A DNA stretch of 64,000 nt from Erpobdella octoculata (taxonomy: Eukaryota > Annelida > Clitellata > Hirudinida > Erpobdellidae): the NCBI GenBank assembly GCA_963978895.1, contig OZ022244.1, positions 20,763,217-20,827,216 on the forward strand, written 5' to 3'. A program made the translations under genes and the position numbers. Below are positions 36,606 through 50,913 of this stretch, one piece after another; within the stretch, counting starts at the first letter, position 1, and each line of letters opens with the position of its first letter. The notes beneath the pieces were generated by a model. It saw nothing but the letters and a program-made list of their open reading frames with translations, did no database searches and was not told the origin of the DNA.

Positions 36606-37045
36606 ATTTGGTTTCGAAATCGTTTATTTAAGTGCTCATGCACTTCATGGTAATACAAAAAAAATACATTTTAAACAAAATAAACATTAGAAACTCAGTC
36701 CATTGAAATGCTTACTGAAAACTGTTTCCAACTGATTGACTTGATTTTTAATCATTTCTTTGGCCTTGATAAAACACGTTTCAGACTTTATTTCCGGTAG
36801 TAGAACATTCCATATTTTTCTGTTTTTCTAAGATAACTACCAGGGACATCCGATACAGTGACATCATCTCTTGTTTTTGATCTGGTGCATCTGCTTTTAA
36901 GCTGTATATCTTCCCGGTACTGTTGATCTTTATGCGTTTTAAATGCTAAAATAGCATTAAAAATTATGCTGTGTTGCAATATGGTTTTTAAATTACATTT
37001 GTTCATAAGATTTTGGTAAATTATATCGTAATTTACCTATCTCTT
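36606..37045 (-). pseudogene. Possible LINE ORF2 C-terminal fragment (copy B only)
   Basis: Minus-strand frame 37006-36788 contains RSKTRDDVTVSDVPGSYLRK, and a second frame continues KIWNVLLPEIKSETCFIKAK. The pattern of a basic segment followed by W-N-x-L-P and a FKK-like end is what LINE ORF2 C-termini look like. It replaces the Helitron fragment found at the same place in copy A. The assignment is weak. Confidence 0.35.
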
Positions 37046-37729
37046 GAATAGAAAATTTGACCAAATTCTGCGTTCATAAAACTGAAATTATTTCAGAAAA
37101 ATTCTGACGATATTCAAACATGTGTTACCAATAAAACATGTCAACCTTCACGTGTTAAAAAAATAACAAATTTTATGTGATTTTTCTTTGCATCCACTCC
37201 TAATCGATTTTTATAAATATTCTCCAAAAATAAAGTTTACGTTAATGTTGAAAGTCTTTGAACTCTAGCTGGCTGGTTGTTACAAATTGACTACATCTTG
37301 TTAAACAACAAAGCATACAATACAATAAAACAAAACTTTAAAAATATTATGACAAGATTTGACCATTGGGAGGAAAAAGAATATTTAATACAATGTTTTG
37401 TCATACAAAATCATAAGCGTACAAGCCGGGAGCGGGACGGCAGCCCCCCCAGTTTCATGCAAAAATGTTTAAAAATTCGGGCAAATGGGCTGAAAATTCG
37501 GGCAAAACAGTTTAAAAAATTTTGACTAAATAGGTTCAACATTTCAAAAAAGGTCTTTAAAACTCAAGTCAATTTAATAACGATTGGAGTCTTGAACGAA
37601 TATAAAACATAAATTGCCCGATAATGATATTACAACGGAAACGAGTACTGATAGGCAAGTTAAAGGACCAGCAGAATAGGCTGTCACATGGACAATAAGA
37701 GAGAGAGAGAGAGAGAAAGAAAGAGAGAG

Positions 37730-37765
<36 letters not shown>

Positions 37766-38221
37766 TTTTAAAGAAGTTTTATCGGTGTTATTTGCTCAGC
37801 TCATGAATAACATTTTATTTTCAACAATTGCGTTTTTTATCAGTTTTGTTAAGACGAGGTGGTAAGAAAGTTTTTTTTTCAAAACAATTAAATAGAATCT
37901 ATTTTCGTGTTTTGGTTTTTGCAAGCTTAAGAATTACATTTAGCGAATATTTCAATTTAATCTTGCGTCAATTTTGCAATTTCTTTATCATCCAAATCAA
38001 TCATATCTAAGGCACATAAAATTTTTATTGAGTAAAAGCTGGTTTTGTTTCTTACTTTCAGCAAATGTCTTCTTTTGTTTACTCAGAGCTAATTTTTTGA
38101 TGGTAATGACAGTACTAAAATAGAAATATGTCAAAAATTCAAATTTGATGTTCATGATTAATGTTCAATATAATAATTCGTTTTTTTTCACCCACATGGC
38201 AACGCTCTTGGTACCTATATA

Positions 38222-38491
38222 CGAGGAGTTGACCACTCAAAAAATTCCTTGTACACCCTTGGAATTTACGCAAAAATTCCAAACAATCCAAATTACGCAA
38301 AAATTTCACAAAAAACGCAAAAATTCCAAAAAACGCAAATATTCCTAAGAAATTTGTTAGAGGTTTTGCTATAAAACGCAAAAATTCCAAAATACGCAAA
38401 AATTTCAGATAATTCCAAAAAAAATCCTAAGGAATTTTTTGGAATTTTTGTTTTGTACACCCATCTGGAGAGTGGTCAACCCCTCGCCTAT
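38222..38491. mobile_element. MITE nested in the hAT element
   Basis: Inverted ends CGAGGAGTTGACCACTC and GAGTGGTCAACCCCTCG sit between TA dinucleotides (TATA and CTATA). Inside is a run of ACGCAAAAATTCC-like units and a second inverted pair around TTGTACACCC. TA target duplication suggests a Tc1/mariner-type origin. Confidence 0.6.
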
Positions 38492-38939
38492 ATATTTCAT
38501 ATCTTTTAACGATAAACTGCAATATCAAATTTTATTCATAGACTTAATTTTGTCTATGATTAATTTTGGTTACGATTTGAAAATAAACTTTCTACAATGA
38601 ATTGCTGTGAATTGTTTATAGTTAACGTTTTTGTTTAATTGTTTGTCGTCTATTTTATGTACTTCAAATGTCCTTATTAGATTTTTTGCTGAAGCTAGCA
38701 AATGATGATTTTATGAAAAGGTTTGGCTTATCACCTTTTATTTTTATTATTCTGGGTTTAAAGTATGGTTTGAATTTACAAATATAATAAAAAAAGAGTG
38801 GTAAATAATCATATCGAAAAACTTTTTAAAGGTTTAATTTTTGTATGCCTAAAATTAAAGAAAATAAAAATTACAAATGTTGTCAAAAAAACTATTTAAG
38901 AATTACCAAGTAAATTGATTAAATACCTTGTCTATTTTA

Positions 38940-41617
38940 CAGATAGACAGAACTCATAATGGAAAAGACGCGCAAACGGGGATATCGGCAGCGTTTCAGA
39001 TGTGTTAAATGTGAGAAAGAAATAAGACTCGGACTATAAAATATAACACATAGAGATAGTTCATGCTAGGCAAAGTTTCGCCTTTACACCAGGGCTTGGA
39101 AAATCCCAGCAAACACTGAGCAATTTTTTTATTAAAGTCCCAGTAACTAAAGAAGATTTGCTGGAGAACGAAGTAGGAAGCGATGACTCAGATGAGGACG
39201 CCGACGAATTGATTTATGAGCCCGAAAGTTGCAAAAAAACCGAAATTATCTGCTCATCTGGATATGGAAATATTTCTGACAAAAATGATTAGGAAAATGA
39301 TGCAATTCACAAATCTACACCAGATCCGAATCAGCCGAACATTGCTACGGAAACCGAACCCTGTCAACCAATCTTGTAACATTACAAACCCAAAAATTTT
39401 GTAAATGAGACTTTTACGCGAGATTTCAAGAGCGAATGGTTCACAATTCATACATGGCTTAGCTACGACCCTGACAAATTTTTAACCTCCTGTTATCCTT
39501 GCAAAGTGGTAATGAATAGCAACACTTTTACTTTCAAAAACTGGAAAAAAAACTAAACGCCTCACAAAGCATGCCTAAAGTGATTTTCATCAGAATGCAA
39601 GGCATTGAATAGATTTTCGAGCTAACACGAAGCGCCACACATCTGTTTTGAGCCAGCTAAATACGATACACAAAGAAAAATTAGCACTAAATCAGGAGTA
39701 CTTGAAAATTATTATCGATACTCTTCTGTTTACTGCTCAGCAAAACACACCTCAACGAGGTCATGATGGAAGTTTCTGGCATAATACATCTTCAGTCCAA
39801 AAACATTCCATGGTTAGAAGAAAAATTGCAAAGCCATTTAGATGCTCATGTGCAATGAATTGCGTCATCTATACGAAATGAAATTCTTGACATCATGGCT
39901 GAGGTTGTCCTAAAACAAATTTACTTCCAATGATGTCAAGTTTTTTTCGAGTTATTCTATCATCGTTGATGAAACGTCGGACATCAGCAGGACTGAACAA
40001 CTGTCAATATGTCTTCGATTCATCAACAAAGGAGAAACGATAGAATCTTTTATCAATTTTAGGATACACCATCTACCAAAAGATAAGTTTTATGTGAATT
40101 GGTAAAAAATGCTCTCGGCAAGCTGGAGCTACCCCTTGACAAAATTGTAGGACAATGTTTTGGCGGCGCAGCAAATATGAGCGGCATTCACAAAGGTTTG
40201 GCTACAAGAATGAAAGAATTATCTCTACTTGTAATTTATGCTCATTGTTATGGGCACTTGTTAAATCTAGCAATACAAGATACGGTAACAGAAGTAAAAC
40301 CACTCCGCAATGCTTTAGGTACTATGTAAAGTTTGTACAACTTTCTGGAGGCTAGCCCTAAAAAACACGCTGTTTTACATAGCGTTACGTTCGACGGTGA
40401 AAAAATGTCACAGCCACTTTAATCTCAAAGTTTAATCATGTGGTCATGTAGATATGAATCAGTAAAAGCCGTGGTAGAGCAGTTGTCTAATATCATAACG
40501 GCCTTGCTCTCTCTGACAGATGATCACGATCCCAAAACGTATATAGACAATACAGCCTTACTGACTGCAATATGTGACTTTATTTTTTTTGTGGGTTGGT
40601 TGTGTTGAAAATAATATTATCAAACACAAATAGTCTTAGCAAATATTTGCAGGGAAAAACTGACGACGTGATAACAGCCAAAAAACAGCCACAGCAACCA
40701 AAGACACTCTTCATCACTGTAGAAATCAAGAGCACTTTGAAAATGCTTGGATCTACACCGATAAACTTGCGCAAAGTGTAAAGGCAGTTATCCACGGCAC
40801 ACGATTTTTTGTTCAAAGAGGCAAGAGTTGGAAGGAAAAGACAATGTTTGTAAATGTTCTCGTAGAAGACAAGCTATAGTTGGCGAGGAACCAGCAACAG
40901 ACGCTTAACTAATTCAAACTGCCAAGATTGCCATCGAATATCTACGTTTTATCTCAGTCTGGATAAAGTTAATGGCGAAATAGGCTCCAGATTTAGTAGT
41001 AATGACCAAGACACGCTGTGTTCACTAGGATCTGTTATTCTCAACTCTGAAGAGTCAGACGAACACAAAAAATTGCCTTGCAGTATGAGGTTGATCACTA
41101 TTTGCTAAAGACAGAAAAAGTAATCTACTCCAAGTTTCTCATTGACCACACTGCTAAAGCAGGTACACAAGCAGCCGCCGCCGATGTTGTCTCAATATTT
41201 TACAACAATGACCTTCATGTTGTTTTACCAATTTTCAATCAAGTTGCTAATATTTTGGTCGCAATTCCAGCCACATCTTGTTCTGTCGAACGTTCCTTCA
41301 ACGCGCTCAGACGCATTAAAACATATTTACGGATTACAATGGGCCAAATACGTCCAGACAGTGTGGCAATTTTAAATATTGAACGAAAATATGCTAATAT
41401 GTCTGTTGGTACAAATAGTGACCAAATTATTAATATTTTTGTTTCCAGGAAATCCAGAAAACCATATTTTTTGAATGTTTTAATAAAAAAGTTTCTGTAC
41501 TTCGGAATACTTTTTATAAATATACAAACAAAAATATATTTGATCAAAAAATTTGATTATAACGCCCATGTTCATTTATCGCATATTTTAAAAAAAAACC
41601 TAAAAATTAAACTTTAA
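38940..41617 (+). pseudogene. hAT transposase (TTF-finger, ZMYM1-like), decayed
   Basis: Pieces in the expected order. About 39400-39620 is the TTF-type zinc-finger region (EWFTIHTWLSYDPDKF, then a CYPC). 39648-39760 has EYLKIIIDTLLFTAQQ then RGHD. About 39955-40020 is the VDETSDISRTEQLSICLRF segment containing a catalytic Asp. 40099-40329 has CFGGAANMSGIHKGLATRMK and AHCYGHLLNLA. About 40560 is CDFIFFVGW. 41078-41400 is the C-terminal dimerisation domain with PATSCSVERSFNALRRIKTY. Several stops and frameshifts separate the pieces, so no active protein can be made. Confidence 0.92.
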
Positions 41618-41785
41618 ATGAAAAAATTGTCCTTCTAATAATCATAGAAAAGATTTTTTGGGTTTCAAGTACTTTCTCAAAACTCCTTGACGGCTTAGAG
41701 ATAACCGTCGCCAGGTATCCATCCCCCAGCGTTCGGGCTATAATAATTTCAGCCCCCAACTTTGATTAGCTCCTGTACGCCTATG

Positions 41786-42363
41786 TACAAAATCATGAAA
41801 TTATCCGATTCAAGACATTTACGGACATTGTGTTTCTTTGTTAAAAGGTGAATGAAATTTAGGTTAGCAGAACAATGCGCAGACCCATCATTCAATCAGC
41901 AAGATGACAATAAAATGGTTTGATAGTGTCACAGTTATAATTGTTTACAACTTTAAAAAAAATCGATAGTTTGAGAAATAAAGCATTGAACATTATTTTA
42001 ACTGCTGAGTTTGTGTTTAGAAAAAGAATAAAAACCGCAAATTTATTTTCAAACAGAAAATCAAAGTTCAGTTTTGCGAACAAGATTTGGGAAAAAATCA
42101 ATAAAATTTTGAATATATCCAGGAGCAAATAATGTTTTCCCGTAGAGCCATTAATATGCTTATTTTTCATAACAGCAGATGTCTGTGATGGATGCTCTAT
42201 GTGTATCATCATCAACACACTTTGGACGAAAAACTGAAACGCCCAAGTTATTTATTAACTAATTAACATTTCAACAACATTAACTAGTTAATTATATCAA
42301 ATATTGTTTGAAATAATAAGTATTAAATTTTTAAACAAACGCATCTAAAGTCGAGCCTGAGTA
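41786..42363. other. Duplicated sequence, unidentified
   Basis: It matches 11820-12140 and 12950-13190 of copy A. No supported gene. Confidence 0.4.
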
Positions 42364-43696
42364 TGGGAGACTAATGCTGAATGAACCTTTGGCTTTAAAA
42401 TTTCAATTTTCATCTGATTACACCTAAATTTTAACTATAGCTTGCTTTTAGACAGATGTACATGCTTACTTCTTGTTGGAAAAAAATATTGAGGTCAAGA
42501 CGTCTAAAGGTTCTGTCGTAGATATTTGGTAAAAAAAAGTAATTTTTCTGGTCTTCAAAGTTTTTCAAATTACAAATCACAGAAACACACTTTTTTTTTA
42601 TTTAAGGCAAAAATATTCAGCAGCGTTTCTAAAATTATTATGCACATTAGTTTGTACTTAATTCAATCCCAGGTTTTTTTGTTATGGTGTCAAATGACTA
42701 GGACTAACGTTGTACTGAATGGACCACCTTACGTGGTACTGAATGGACCGGTTAATTCATTACAGAGTTATTACTGATTATAGTTGCAATTACAATAGTG
42801 ATCAAGCACTCATCCAGGAGTTAGTGTTGGACGTGTGTATAAATGAAAACTGAGCAAGTTTCAGAACATGCCACAACATAGGCGATCGCTAAGTGGCAGC
42901 GATGACTCGACGGTGACAAGTGATGAACAGGAAATACTTGTTACTATTTTCAATGCGGTTAATGATTATGGGTGCTTAATAACATCATTTTACATCATCC
43001 ATGGAACTCTATATACATACGTATGTATATAGAGTTCCATGCATCATCCCACGAGCGAATTTCAAAGACACATTTTTGCGAAATGAACCTCCGTGATGCA
43101 CAAGTAGGACACAATCAACCGGCTGGGTAGCGGAAACAACTCTTTTCAAGTGATTCCAACATTGCTTATAAAACAGCAATAAAAACATCACCAATCTGAT
43201 TAATATTGAATAACCATGAAGTTTTATCTGTCATGATGTTAGGTTCTCCAGTTGTCCAGTTAAGTGTCGTTCTGCAGTGTTTGACATTTTTATTCAATTA
43301 AATGTATTAATGAATCGTTTAATGTGATTATTTGGTGTGGTGAAAAATAAAATTGTTGCAGTTTGTAATGTAAAACTATGCATTATGATTGGTTTAATGT
43401 TTTTTTATAAGCTGAACATCGGTTTATAGAGCGGTCCATTCAGTACATGGAGTGGTCCATTCATTACGACCACGACGTCCTGAATGGACCACCTAAGTTT
43501 TAGAGGTGGGTTCACAAAAATGTCGTTTTTAGTAATAACCTGATTTTTTAAATTTATTTAAATTTAATTATTTGTTTCTACGTGTACCAGCCTTACATTT
43601 GTCATTGAAATATTTAGAAAATCTATGTAAATAAATTTATTGTGAATTTTTAAGCGCATTTCAGGAAATTGTGGTCCATTCAGTACCAGTCTCCCC
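42364..43696. mobile_element. TA-flanked DNA transposon, 1333 bp (copy B only)
   Basis: The inverted termini are GGGAGACTAATGCTGAATGA and GGGAGACTGGTACTGAATGG, flanked by TA at 42362-42363 and 43697-43698. Copy A shows a single TA at the empty site near 13208. The terminal motif TACTGAATGGACC recurs inside at about 42713, 42733 and, inverted or direct, at 43430-43500. A plus-strand frame at about 42868-43023 (SGSDDSTVTSDEQEIL) is the only coding-like part; no DDE domain is recognised, so it is non-autonomous or of an unfamiliar type. Confidence 0.75.
43000..43041. repeat. Perfect 42-bp palindrome
   Basis: Two 21-bp arms (43000-43020 and 43021-43041) are exact reverse complements with no spacer, centred on ATACATAC|GTATGTAT. 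The palindrome is flanked by CATCATC on both sides, as a target duplication would be. Confidence 0.95.
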
Positions 43697-43814
43697 TAAG
43701 TTTTGGCGAGTGACCGTTGACCGCAAGATGTGAACGCTTAAAGCCAAAACTGAGACCAATGTCATGGTCATAAGCAATGTGACGACGTCTGGCTGAAAAT
43801 TCTTATCAAAAAAA

Positions 43815-44065
43815 GATGCGCGATGGGACAGCGGCAAAGTGTTTGACTTTAGAGCTTGAGGTCCTAGGTACAACTTCCGGGTAAGCAGATTTCTGAATTC
43901 AGTTAATTTGATTGCTCAGGTCAACTCAGCCTTTCATCTTCCTGTGGTAGTCAAATGAGTACCGGTGGTTCCACTGGGGATAAATAAATCGATTGAGGCG
44001 CTGAATACGCTGCCTGCATCGTGTTGGCCTTGAAATCGATTCGTCGGTATAACACCACTATAATA
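43815..44065 (+). mobile_element. tRNA-derived SINE (lophotrochozoan type), copy B only
   Basis: A degenerate tRNA head (GGGACAGCGGCAAAGTG, then GGTACAACTTCCGG in the box B position) is followed by CAACTCAGCCTTTCATCTTC, GTCAAATGAGTACCGG and CCACTGGGGATAAATAAATC. That body is the one I associate with SINEs abundant in molluscs and other lophotrochozoans. Copy A lacks it at 13312. Confidence 0.7.
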
Positions 44066-44761
44066 TCATCAAAATTTTTATCTTTCATCTTTAAAAGCTA
44101 TCCGATTTGCGTAGATGATGGAGGAAGCCGATATCGTCGAAAAAAAACAGTTATTATCGAAGAGTGTTATTTAGATATTTTAAATTCAAAAGTAGTTGGG
44201 GTAGAAAAATTGCACGCTTTTTCTAATCGTGCAATTTTTCCAGAGAAAATGGGAGCGAAGGTATATTTTCTAAAAATTCAAATATTATTTTTATTTTTTA
44301 GGAAATTTTGAAATTTTGTAGCTTCCAAAAATGTGTCGTTCAAGCCGACCCCTTCCTTCCCTACACTACACTGCAGTCTCACAGCCATTTCTGACAAGCG
44401 TAACACTTTTAGCTCATAAAAATAGTAGTACAACTTTTTCATAAATTACACCTATCAGTCGGAAAATGTTAATTTTGTTAATTGAACCCTAATAAAACAT
44501 TGCTACGCTGTAATCAATGTAGATATTTAGAAAACAAAAATCTCGGGATAGGATTTGAACCGCAAGCATATCGCCCAACTGACTCAACCATATTACAGGT
44601 TAATATTTGTAAAACTCCTGTTTATGATAACAAGGTACATAATAGTCATAATACACAGATTAATTTATAAATTAGATTGAAACCCATTCTCACAAGTTAC
44701 ATGCATTAACCCACCGTATTTGATTTTTTTAAAGATTATTAAACATTTTATCTATTTACAC
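44066..44761. other. Duplicated region without gene
   Basis: It matches 13320-13390 and 17742-18350 of copy A. The 13391-17741 hAT is absent; the empty target is ACAGTTAT near 44147. Confidence 0.6.
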
Positions 44762-45816
44762 TAGAGAGTGACACGGTAATACCGACCGCGGTAAATACCG
44801 CGGTTACCGCGGTTATACCGCGGTAACGGGAACAAATTTCAATAATTTCCCCATTACCGCGCGGTAACGGGGAAAAAATGGGGAAAAAATTTGCGGTAAT
44901 GGGGAAAATGTTGACGGTAATTCCGCGGGAACGGTAATGAATTTTTAAACTAATTTTTAAAAATTTAAAATTTAAAAAAAAAATTTTTAGTATTTTGTTT
45001 TATCGTCTTTGTACTCTGTTTTATCGTCTTTGTTCTTTGTTTAGCTAATTCTACCGGAGTATCTTTCTTTTTGTATTTCATTTTGGTTGATTGTCTTGGT
45101 CTTGAATCTGTTTAATTTCAATAGTACATTTTTGCTTGTAGTTTTAAATAACATGGAAATGAAAAAATGCGACATCGAAAAATTAATTTCAATTAAAAGT
45201 GAACGCTTGCGATTCGACAAATGTCAAGGCACTAGTGATGTTTGGCCAAGTTTTTTAAACGTTTTTATTGATGACGCATTTACATCAGTGGTTCAATGCA
45301 TTCATTGTGACTCGCTACTGAAATGGAAATCACGAGATGGCACCAGCGGACTAAAAGCACACAAAAAGTGCTGTAAAAAAGTAAATTCTGTTTCCAGCAA
45401 CAAAATAACAAATATGTTCAGTCAGTGTGCCTGCTACTGAAACCTCATCTGAAAGGGTGTTTTCATTGGCTGGCAGAATATTAGAAGAAAGAAGAACACA
45501 GCTAAATGAAGATTGCATTGACGATTTAATTTTTCTACATGGATTGAAGAACTAATATTTTTTACTTTCTTATTTCATTTAAAACATATTTTTTTGCAAA
45601 TTTTTTTACTAAATAACTTCAAAATAAACTTGCATAAAAATTTAAAATGCGGGGACAATGAGGGTTTGGGAATGATAGCTGCGGGGATGGGTAGGGGATG
45701 GGGACAGATATTGAGGGGATGGGGACATGGGGCGAGGGGACAGTGAGGGGACGGGAAGAGAGTTTTCTTTGCGGGGTGGGGATGGGGAAGAAATGTTGTC
45801 CCCGTGTCACTCTCTA
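44762..45816 (+). mobile_element. hAT derivative with BED-finger ORF, copy 2 (1055 bp, copy B only)
   Basis: Perfect inverted ends TAGAGAGTGACACGG and a perfect 8-bp duplication ATTTACAC (44754-44761 and 45817-45824). Left subterminal region is an array of CCGCGGTAA-type units (44775-44940), right one an array of GGGGATGGGGAC-type units (45640-45800). It is nearly identical to 30364-31429 in reverse, so both moved recently. Confidence 0.95.
45153..45440 (+). CDS. BED-type zinc-finger protein of a hAT derivative (copy 2)
   Basis: 95 codons from the first ATG. The BED finger spans CIHCDSLLKWKSRDGTSGLK and the following AHKKCC. The amino-acid sequence is the same as at 30751-31038. The dimerisation domain (PATETSSERVFSLAG onward, about 45424-45550) follows in another frame, so the element kept both ends of the transposase gene and lost the middle. 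Confidence 0.6.
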   Translation: MEMKKCDIEKLISIKSERLRFDKCQGTSDVWPSFLNVFIDDAFTSVVQCIHCDSLLKWKSRDGTSGLKAHKKCCKKVNSVSSNKITNMFSQCACY

Positions 45817-46850
45817 ATTTACACACTCACAGATATTCTAATGATATCTGAGCAAAAACTATTTTATTATTATTTATGTATGTATTTAATTACTGTATTA
45901 AACTGAAAATAATCTGAATTAAATATATTTAAAAAAAACACGAAATAATAAAAATAATTTTGTATTTATTAACTCGCAGCATCTTTGGCATTATAATCCT
46001 CACATCAAATCATGTTTACGTCAACACTGATCTCTACCACCCGCTGACTTGGTGCCAAAATATGTTTGTCAGTTTTTCCCTGTGGCACCAAAAGTTCTTG
46101 AATGTCATCAATTTCTATTCAATTTTTGTGACGTGACATTTGACACGCTGACATGAATCAGCAACATTTCAACAACGGTTTATGGCTTTTTCTTGGTATT
46201 TTTATTATTTTTTATACACGCCGGTCTCGAGGGGAAAGACAACTCGACAGTTTTGTAGTGAATTTTACGTCCAGACATGATGGAAGCAATATATAATTCA
46301 TAACATCTATTTTATTTTAAATTCATTAAAATTATAAATGCTCAGAAATACACTAAAAGTGTGGGTATGCAGTCGCAGAGTTTTGTTTTGTGTGGATTTT
46401 TTAGAAAATTCATTCGCCAGAGCTCGTTAAAGTTTTCATATGTTTCGCACAAGATGATTTTAAAAAAATAAAAATGCTTGAAAAAGCTATATAATTGTTT
46501 ACTTGCAATCACAATATTGTTGTTTTGTAGATTTAAAAGGCTCAAACCTAATCATCTCAAAAGAAGCGTTCATGAGATTTTGTCCAAAGAGTCATGCAAG
46601 ATGAAGTGATCGTTAGGCACATCATTCCATGTCACAGGTGCCATAATTCCTGTTTAGGATCCCGTTTATTGAAATCTTGACTTTTAGTTGTATTCAGTTT
46701 TTCACAGAAAAATATCTTAAAAGCAAAACTTGTACCCTACAGGTGAGATATTTAAAAGTTTTTCTTTGCTGATAGAGTGATCAATAGCCGAACCGACCTA
46801 CCTAATTCAGTCATGGAATCAAATATTGTTTGATCTTAAAGACTCTTGCA
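45817..46850. other. Duplicated region without gene
   Basis: It matches 18350-18810 and 22190-22728 of copy A. The Helitron cluster of copy A (18819-22190) is absent, giving its empty site near 46310-46325. Confidence 0.65.
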
Positions 46851-48997
<2,147 letters not shown>

Positions 48998-49005
48998 CTC
49001 TTGCA

Positions 49006-50913
49006 TGTCTACTAAGAGATATAACCATAATTTTATTCAAAAATGCAAATAATTAAAATTTTAAGGCATTTGTTGATCACTTTGTTAAATGGGTAGTTGT
49101 ATTGCATTGCGTTGCGTTGTGTTGCGTTGAGTTGGGATTCATCATGTTTAACTGACAATTTCTAGTCTAAATAGAATTTAGTTTTAGTTTACAATTGTGT
49201 AGGATTTTAAAATGTTGAATTCTGGTACAGTTTAAATTAAACACCTCGTATTATGGTGGCTCTACAGTCCACAAGGCCACCTGTATTGTGGATTCGAAAG
49301 TCAAAACTTGCTTAATGTCCGCTTCTTCATCGGTTCTAACATATTTTAGTTAACTAAAGCTGAACTAACTTGCGGTTTCTGAGCGCCATTATTAAATTAT
49401 TATTATTTCGTTTTTCTGCTGACCAGTGCACTTTTAGTCTTTTTTTATGCTCGAATACATTTTTCCAGAGTACATGTTTTGCTGTCTGTAATTTTTTTAA
49501 CACAAAACAATGTAATCATGAAACATCTTCACGCCATGTAGGATATGAAACTAAGGTGTTAGATGAAAAGGTCATTCGGTGCAGTACAGCGTCTGAAAAG
49601 GTTTTTTCATGCCGATCACTTCAAAACAGGGGTTAAATTCTGCCACGATTTGTTATATTCAAATCAAAGTTTTCTGGATGATGTTACATTCAACCCAAGA
49701 ATATAGCATGGGAATTTGCGCGCCGCACCGACCACCGACATCAGACGAAATATGTTGTGAAACAGGATAGAATTGTAAGAAACTAACAAATTCTGTCAAA
49801 ACATGGTTGTTGTTGTTGCAATTTATAAATTATTTTAAAAAAACCGCTAAAGCTCATGACCAGACAGTCCAAATTAATTTATTCACTATCTGAAACACAC
49901 AGAAAAATATGGGCTTGTTTGCACATTGATTAGTAAATTCATTTTTTTTTAATTCAAAATTTAAGTTGAACTTTTGCATATCGTTTGCTTGTTGAAAAAT
50001 TAAATTCATAATTTGTTCGGCATCTTTACATACACTTTGTCATAGCTTCCTGTGGACAGGAATGGGCCGTAATTAATAAAAGCAGCAGCCAAATCTCGAA
50101 GAATAAAAATGGTAGGATGTGTGTTGGAAAAAACATCATTTTTACCATATTATCAAAAGAAATTTACATTTGTATAAATCATTGTTAAAGTTTTAATGTT
50201 TATCCTTCTAATGCAGTTTTTCTTTGCTACAAAACAAAAAAAAACTTTTTTTCTTTTGCGTTTTGAGAAAACGGAGTTAGGTGTATTTAATTAGGTTCTC
50301 TTTTAGTATCATGGTTTATTGTTTAAATCACAAAAATATCATAAACGAAAACATTTAGAACAATAAAAAAATAAAATAATAATAATCTGGCAAAGCACAC
50401 AAGACTTCAGAGAAAACAAGGTTTTCTTATCACCGGGTTGCCAAAATTTAGGTTTTCGCTGATAAATAGATTTTTTTTCAAACTGAAAAGGAAGATCTGA
50501 TAATTTTTCTTATAAACTTTTTTAGATCTCTGATAACAGAACGTTGCTAAAAACATTATTGGGTTTGTCTGTTTCTCAGCAACTCTAGCTGAAATGGTCC
50601 CGATTTCTAGTTAAATTGTAAAGTTGAATAGGAAATAGGATCTTTAAGAAGTTTGCAACAAAATTGTCCCAAGAAAGTTTTTATTCGTCTCGTCACAATT
50701 CAGAACGTTTATGAAGCCACCAGATCAGTAGTTGATCTCCGTTTAATAGATCTTATAGACTTAAAGACAATGCACTTTTAAAACAGAACAACGTAGTTAA
50801 TAAACCTCATCAATCGAGCAGACAAACCTGTATAGCACTTAGTGATTTTTCATTATATTAGGATCTTGCCAATAAACTGGCTAAATAAACAATGTTTTCA
50901 AACCACCACAAAA
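49006..50913. other. End of copy B, then AT-rich unique DNA
   Basis: 49006-49565 matches 22729-23275. At 49575-49640 a frame with STASEKVFSCRSLQ is faintly like a hAT dimerisation motif. 49640-50913 shows no gene or element that I recognise. Confidence 0.45.

Larger units (their letters stand above)
37412..41785 (+). mobile_element. Full-length hAT element, ZMYM1-like, 4374 bp (copy B only)
   Basis: It is flanked by a perfect 8-bp duplication TACAAAAT (37404-37411 and 41786-41793). The terminal inverted repeats are CATAAGCGTACAAG and CATAGGCGTACAGG (12 of 14). Copy A has the empty site TACAAAGT near 11823. The left half is non-coding, with a GA-rich tract (37699-37767) and a nested MITE (38222-38491). 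The right half holds a dead transposase. Confidence 0.92.
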
